Below are positions 57,232-62,099 of a DNA stretch of 62,099 nt, one piece after another. A program made the position numbers and the translations under genes. Source of the DNA: Pelargonium nanum. Its lineage: Eukaryota > Streptophyta > Magnoliopsida > Geraniales > Geraniaceae. The notes beneath the pieces are model-generated. The model had not been told where the DNA came from. It saw only the letters and a list, made by a program, of their open reading frames with translations, and made no database searches. The stretch's first letter is position 1. Each line of letters opens with the position of its first letter. Location: contig JAYMTF010000058.1 in assembly GCA_036897485.1 (NCBI GenBank), forward strand, positions 1 through 62,099, in the 5' to 3' direction.

Positions 57232-59921
57232 CTAGGCAGGCTCGCGAGGGCGACTAGCCCAAATCGAACTCAAAGCCCGGAGGCGCTGCAAGTACTCACC
57301 CAAGACGAGCAGGCCTTGAGCAGCTTGGTAGATCGTGAGGATCCGAGCCATCTGCTGCAATGTTTCTTGGCGAAGATGATCGGCCTGTTGTATGTAATAT
57401 AAATGTGCTTAGAGATCATAGTGTCAATATCATAATTGTTTAACAGAATCCAAGATGCAAAAATATGAGTTTCAGATCATATTATAATCATAATTCTTGG
57501 TGCATGTGCACTTCACGCATGTGTTTTATGTGTACTTTTCATACAGACAATTATCGGTAGATTTGCATACATTTATCGACAGACTTAAGAAGAAGACCAT
57601 TCTCGTGAAACTTGCCAAACCAAAAGTTAAGACTAAGGGCCCGAGAAACCAATTGCACTTCTTGAGATGAAAAGCAATCACGTTTCCACGGCTAAGCTAC
57701 AAAGATACTAAACACCATTCTATGACAGATTCGAATTCGTTACCTGAATCACGAAGCTAACTAGAGCTCCCAACTTGCCGATTGCAGTAGCTATTTGTGG
57801 CATGTAACCTCCTTCTTCCATTTGGCCCGATGCAACAGTCTCGGCCACATTTTGCTGGAGTTTATCCATACCTTGGGACAGAGCATCCTCTGCTTGCTGG
57901 CATGATTGCTTAAGATTACAAACATCCAAAAGTTGCTGGTCCGTCAAAGATTCAAGCTGCGGTAGAAGAATCTGTAATCAACAAAAGATTATGAATGCTA
58001 CCAGATTTACATTAACGGATAATGAAGGTTTTTTAACAGTAAGCACAATAGTGCTGCTGGTATTATCATGAATAACCTTCAGAAGTTCTGAGGGACGGAA
58101 ACCCCCAATCCACAAGAAAAAGCGTTCGGATGATGTTTTCCACATTCCCGACATCATGTAGAAAACATCCGCTTTTGCAGCAGTTGCTTTCATGCGGAAA
58201 AGTTCAGAATAGTGGCTCATGCCACTCTCGACAAGCGTGCCAAGTTGTGCATGGCTTATATTGGCATTTAAAGCTGTCCTCAGCTCATGAATCTGCCTAT
58301 TCTGTTCTTCCACCCAGTGTCCATATTCCATCTCAAATGCAGCGATCCCTGCAGGGTCATCAGTGTTGGTTAGCTGAAGAGTACAAAAGACGTAGCAAAT
58401 ATAAGAGGGAAAACGGTATTGCAGAAAAATTCAGGACAAGGAGAATTTATGTAGCTAATTAGCACAGGCAAATTTAACGCCGTGCCATAGTTGGAATAAG
58501 CATTTAAAGAATAGGCCGGGAAATTTATAAAGAACGATAAAAACGTTGCAGATACAACTATGTTCCTCATTCCCTTTTCTGTATCAGAAGACAGAAACTA
58601 GTTGATGGTCATATATAATTTCTCCACAGAAAAAATGACGTGTAACATTCATAATCTCCACAAAGAGTGACAACTCGGAATCATAGTTCTAAAGCGGTCA
58701 GTTATTTCTGTTTTGGGACGGTTAAATTTCCCATAGAAAGTTACAGAGATGTAGTATTACCTACACTTACCAGCATTTTTAAGAATAGAGATCAAAAAAA
58801 CAAGACAGACCTGAATTTACGGGTGAGGAGAACCCGAGATGGCTAGCTTCTAACCCACTTCCTACGCACTGACCCTGCACTAAAACATTATTTTCTTAAA
58901 CAAAATATAACTATAATGATCTTGTTTCTTCAATATGAATGCACCATAGGACATACCTGTCTTGCTTGCTCAAGCTCTTGCTCTAATTGAACCAACTTCA
59001 ACCGGCTTGATTCTAGCTGCTGAACATAAGCCTGCAGAGCAAAATTAGAATCACATTAGTCTCAATCACTAATGAAACCTTACGTATTTGTTAACTTCAT
59101 ACTCTTCCCCACCTTTTTACGCAAACGGCATTTACGAGCAGCCTCACGATTCTGTGCAAGACGCCTCTTTACCTGTAGATTTTGATAAGAAAAGCCGTGA
59201 ACAAATATATTCTCACTGGGATAGAAGATAAGTGTCTGTTATAAACCCTCATTAACATGACATTGCAAAACAAGAATGTAGTTTAGATTTTGTTAGCAAA
59301 AAGAAGCATAAGATGACTCTACAGTCTCACTGTGGAGAACTGTAGGTAGCTGAATTTTCAAGAAATAAATACAAAACAGGATCTAGCTTCTCTAGTCTAT
59401 CTATATCCATAACTTTCTTCGCTATGTTTTCTTTCTCAATGAAATAGATCTCCAAGCCCAAAATACATCAACGGTTCCAAATTTCCAATACACGAGCAGC
59501 AGGAGAAAAAAGAAAGTGCCAAAGGGACCTAGCTCCGCCGCCAGTCAGCCTTATAATTTCTTGAAAGAATGATTTCACTGACACAACAATCATTACCTTA
59601 TCGGTAGGTTTAGATGCCTCTTGGTCATACTTGCTCAAGTGTCCTTGGGTTCCACGAGAAGTATCCTCTGACTAGAGCATGAGATCACAAACAAGAATTA
59701 GCAAAGCGATTAGAGTAAAAAAATTCCCAAATACATGAGAACCAAAGTTTAAGAAATTTCACCTGATTATCTAGTTTTGCATCCACTTCAACAATCATAG
59801 ATGCAAACATATTTCGAACTCCATGGGTTTTGAAATTCTCATCCCATGTGTTAATCTGGTGCATAGGCTCATATATACTTGTCCTCCTTGACGAGATGAA
59901 CTGAGTAGACGGAGAATTCAT
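57232..59921 (-). CDS. bZIP transcription factor, TGA1/TGA4 clade
   Basis: TGA factors bind TGACG sites and work with NPR1 in salicylic-acid defence. Eight coding exons: 59763-59921, 59597-59671, 59113-59172, 58957-59031, 58811-58874, 58077-58348, 57744-57971 and 57232-57384; 361 residues (TGA1 368, TGA4 364). The basic region is RRLAQNREAARKCRLRKK (to residue 98), with zipper leucines at 104, 111 and 118. The DOG1-type region has FEMEYGHWVEEQNRQI, KADVFYMMSGMWKTSSERFF and LTDQQLLDVCNLKQSCQQAE. Cys253 and Cys259 correspond to the redox-sensitive pair of Arabidopsis TGA1 (260, 266), which separates this clade from TGA2/5/6. The last exon is GC-rich and changes the usual TTRQAARGLL to TIYQAAQGLL. 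The start at 59921 gives MNSPSTQF, as in TGA1. Confidence 0.93.
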
Positions 59922-61180
59922 GATGTTTAACCTGACCAAAGAGGCAACTTCATGGGCTTTCGATGCTTTAACATGAACACATCTTATTAAGAACAAAAAT
60001 GATGAAGCAAGAAAGCACACCAAAACTAATAAGGTTAAAATGGAAGACTCGTTGTTAAAGGGCTAGATAGCAACTCAAGCTAAACTGGTTATAGCTATAT
60101 CCGAATCCACTACCCTCTATAACAACATATGATAAGCTGGAAGTAGTTTCAGAGGCGGATATAGCTTCAAGGAGGCCAAAGCAACAAAATTAGGAAAGTG
60201 TCACATCTTATAGACAAAAGGGCATATTACAACGCTCACCAGTTTAAATAAGGAAAATAGTCTCTCTGAAATAGCAATGGTAAGGTTATCTACATTAACG
60301 ACCATCTCCAAACCCTACAGCGATGGGAGCCTTGTTCATTGTTTGCCCTTTACGCGTGTGTGTTCACGTGTCCATACCAAGGCCCACCATCAAAGGGCGG
60401 CACCACTCACCATTGCGAGGTATGGGAACCCCGGCTTTTGCAGAGAGGTTTTATCATTTACTTGTACCTGTGGCCACAAGGTCAGATGATAACAACATTT
60501 TTTCTTAAAGAAAATCCTCCTAGGAGGGGGGCTTTGGCAAGGACATGTACCTGACGGATAAAAAAGGAACGAGAAGTTACGAAGAAGGGGACCAAAAAGA
60601 GCCCCTAACAAACAAAATAGGGTAAGCTACAGGACCAGCTTCCCTTTCCGAAAATGAACTAAACCTCGCCTATCACTATCCAAAATATGAATCAACTCAA
60701 CCTCAAGGGAACGTAAACAATATTACCATTGCACCAAAGCTCCCTCTTATCACATAGACTTGGTATTCAAGAACAATCAGGAATTTGCTTTTATTTTCTT
60801 ATGCTATTATTTTGTCGCCCTCAACAGTCTAAAAGTTCAATAAGAGGTAAATGATTCACTTGGTGGAGCACCAAGATGGCACTAAATATCCGATATCGGC
60901 CCCACTTTAGTTGTCCTTTTCTTCCTTATTATGAAGTTCTAGCCAGAGTATATCTACTCAGAAGACAATTGTTATGATGAGACACCATGAATCTAATATA
61001 ATGCACCTAAATAGTAAATAGTCCAGCCATTGCATCAAGCATAACCAAGAGCACTACAGAAAATGCATCATAATCACAAAACACAGTGCTTCAATAATAG
61101 ATTTTTGATAATGGAAAGACTTTAACAATGGGGATGCAAACAAGTGATGATCAAGAACAAGTAAAAGCAACAACAATCTT

Positions 61181-61218
61181 GAAGAAGAAGAAGAAGAAGA
61201 AGAAGAAGAAGAAGAAGA
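61181..61218. repeat. (GAA)n microsatellite
   Basis: About 13 GAA units (CTT on the TGA gene strand) lie in the probable 5' UTR intron of the TGA gene. Confidence 0.92.
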
Positions 61219-61811
61219 AAGAACCAACATTTCCCAAGAAAACCCTTTAGTACCTTTCCAAAAGGCAACCAGTAAACAACAAATTTTTCTCCACCACATC
61301 ATCAGTTAGCAAATTTAGCTCCAAAAAAGCTAAAATATGACAGAAAACAAGTTCAAGTTCAAGTTTTGACAACAACCCATTTCCCAGTTTGTGGCAACAA
61401 ACACAGACAAAGCATAATTTAACATTTCAGTCACATGTAAGAGACAAATTAAGGTTTAGAAAACTGTATAATCTGAACTGAAACTTACCTCAAAATCTGT
61501 GGCTGGAATTGAAGCCTGAGAACAAAGACAGCTTACAAGAAACACAAAAACTACACTATAATTGGTGATGGTTTTGGTTTCCGATAAAAAAGATATTAGC
61601 CCAAATATTATTATTATAATGGTAATCTACTGGTTCCACAAATTTAATTAATTTATAAATAAAATATTGAAATTTGTATCTTTGTATTGTATCGTTTCCT
61701 GGAGCTACAGTGAGTCAAAGAGCTCGATCTCTGGTCCGAGTCGACTCGTCATGTTTCCACTATCCTTAATGGGTGCGAAGCGCACCAGAACCAGATGATG
61801 GAGGGTTTGGG

Positions 61812-61819
61812 TGACGTCA
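61812..61819. promoter_or_regulatory. TGACGTCA palindrome in TGA gene promoter
   Basis: A perfect TGACGTCA lies about 300 bp upstream of the probable UTR exon of the TGA gene. It is the core site bound by TGA bZIP proteins, so it could serve autoregulation; this is inference from the motif. Confidence 0.45.
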
Positions 61820-62099
61820 CTTTCGGACAGTTTTGTTGCTGGTGTGGCATTGGTTGTCTTGTCGGAGCTAACAAATACTGTAACGAAAATTTCTTGATAT
61901 TGATTCACTCATTTTTGTTGTGTGCGTCCAATAAGAGACCAATACGGATATACATCAAATTAAATATGCACAAACACCTGGCGGGTCTAGAGGCCTACCC
62001 AATACCATCGCTTATGTACTGTTGTGACTCGAGTTTGAGTAATTGTAAAAATAGGTAGGTGTCCTTACTAGCAGGTTTTTTCGGAAAACTCCACTTATT

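Larger units (their letters stand above)
59922..62099. other. TGA gene 5' leader, UTR introns and promoter; right edge
   Basis: No other gene is visible. A probable 28-base UTR exon lies at 61488-61515 (minus; acceptor TTCTCAG, donor GTAAGT). Positions about 60263-60295 (AGCAATGGTAAGGTTATC...) resemble the start of the Au SINE. A (GAA)13 run lies at 61181-61218. The promoter, near 61600-61900, contains TGACGTCA. The last 180 bp show nothing. Confidence 0.45.

Noticed and set aside
57052-57402. 116-codon frame (+) at the end of the TGA gene
   Set aside because: Antisense of the last TGA exon, which encodes the conserved QRLRALSS block on the minus strand.
1-62099. CRISPR arrays, rRNA or tRNA genes, phage or bacterial operons
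   Set aside because: No spaced repeat arrays and no complete cloverleaf; the tRNA-like segments seen have A tails or flanking duplications and are SINEs.

Overview
This is a stretch of nuclear DNA from a flowering plant. The genes are split by many AT-rich introns with GT-AG borders, intergenic DNA is AT-rich, and it carries plant-type SINEs and MITEs. Every recognisable protein reads like its dicot homologue (WRKY50/51, LIP1, ABCF5, DPE1, SEP2, HIT4, CPR5, TGA1/4), so a eudicot is likely; I cannot name the species. Exon coordinates below were built by hand from reading frame, splice signals and remembered family structure, without transcript data.

Layout, left to right. 0-8 kb: a WRKY50/51-like transcription factor (+), a LIP1-like clock small GTPase (+), and a small unrecognised gene (-). 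8-16 kb: a sulfotransferase gene fragment, the plastid ABC-F protein ABCF5 (-), then about 3 kb of gene-free AT-rich DNA holding a SINE and a hairpin MITE. 16-28 kb: a secreted aldose 1-epimerase (+), a short RIN4/NOI protein (+) and a plastid FtsH-like HExxH membrane protein (+). 28-43 kb: the plastid disproportionating enzyme DPE1 (-, 16 exons), stress-enhanced protein SEP2 (-), a MIZU-KUSSEI1-like single-exon gene (-), and a small plastid membrane protein (-). 44-54 kb: HIT4 (+) and the nucleoporin-type immune regulator CPR5 (-). 54-62 kb: two defensin-like peptide genes facing each other, and a TGA1/TGA4-clade bZIP factor (-).

There is no operon-like organisation. Two themes recur. Five genes encode predicted plastid proteins (ABCF5, FtsH-like, DPE1, SEP2, DUF948-like). 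Several belong to salicylic-acid or immune pathways (WRKY50/51-like, NOI, CPR5, TGA1/4, the defensin-like pair), and TGACGTCA sites, the type bound by TGA factors, lie upstream of both the WRKY and the TGA gene. I read this as possible regulation, not as proof of a functional cluster.

The most unusual sequence signals are two GC-AG introns (WRKY and CPR5), a Ser-to-Arg change in the second Walker A motif of ABCF5, an inverted defensin-like gene pair in which one copy has lost its first cysteine through one base change, and a well-preserved set of short transposons with target-site duplications, several of them inside introns.
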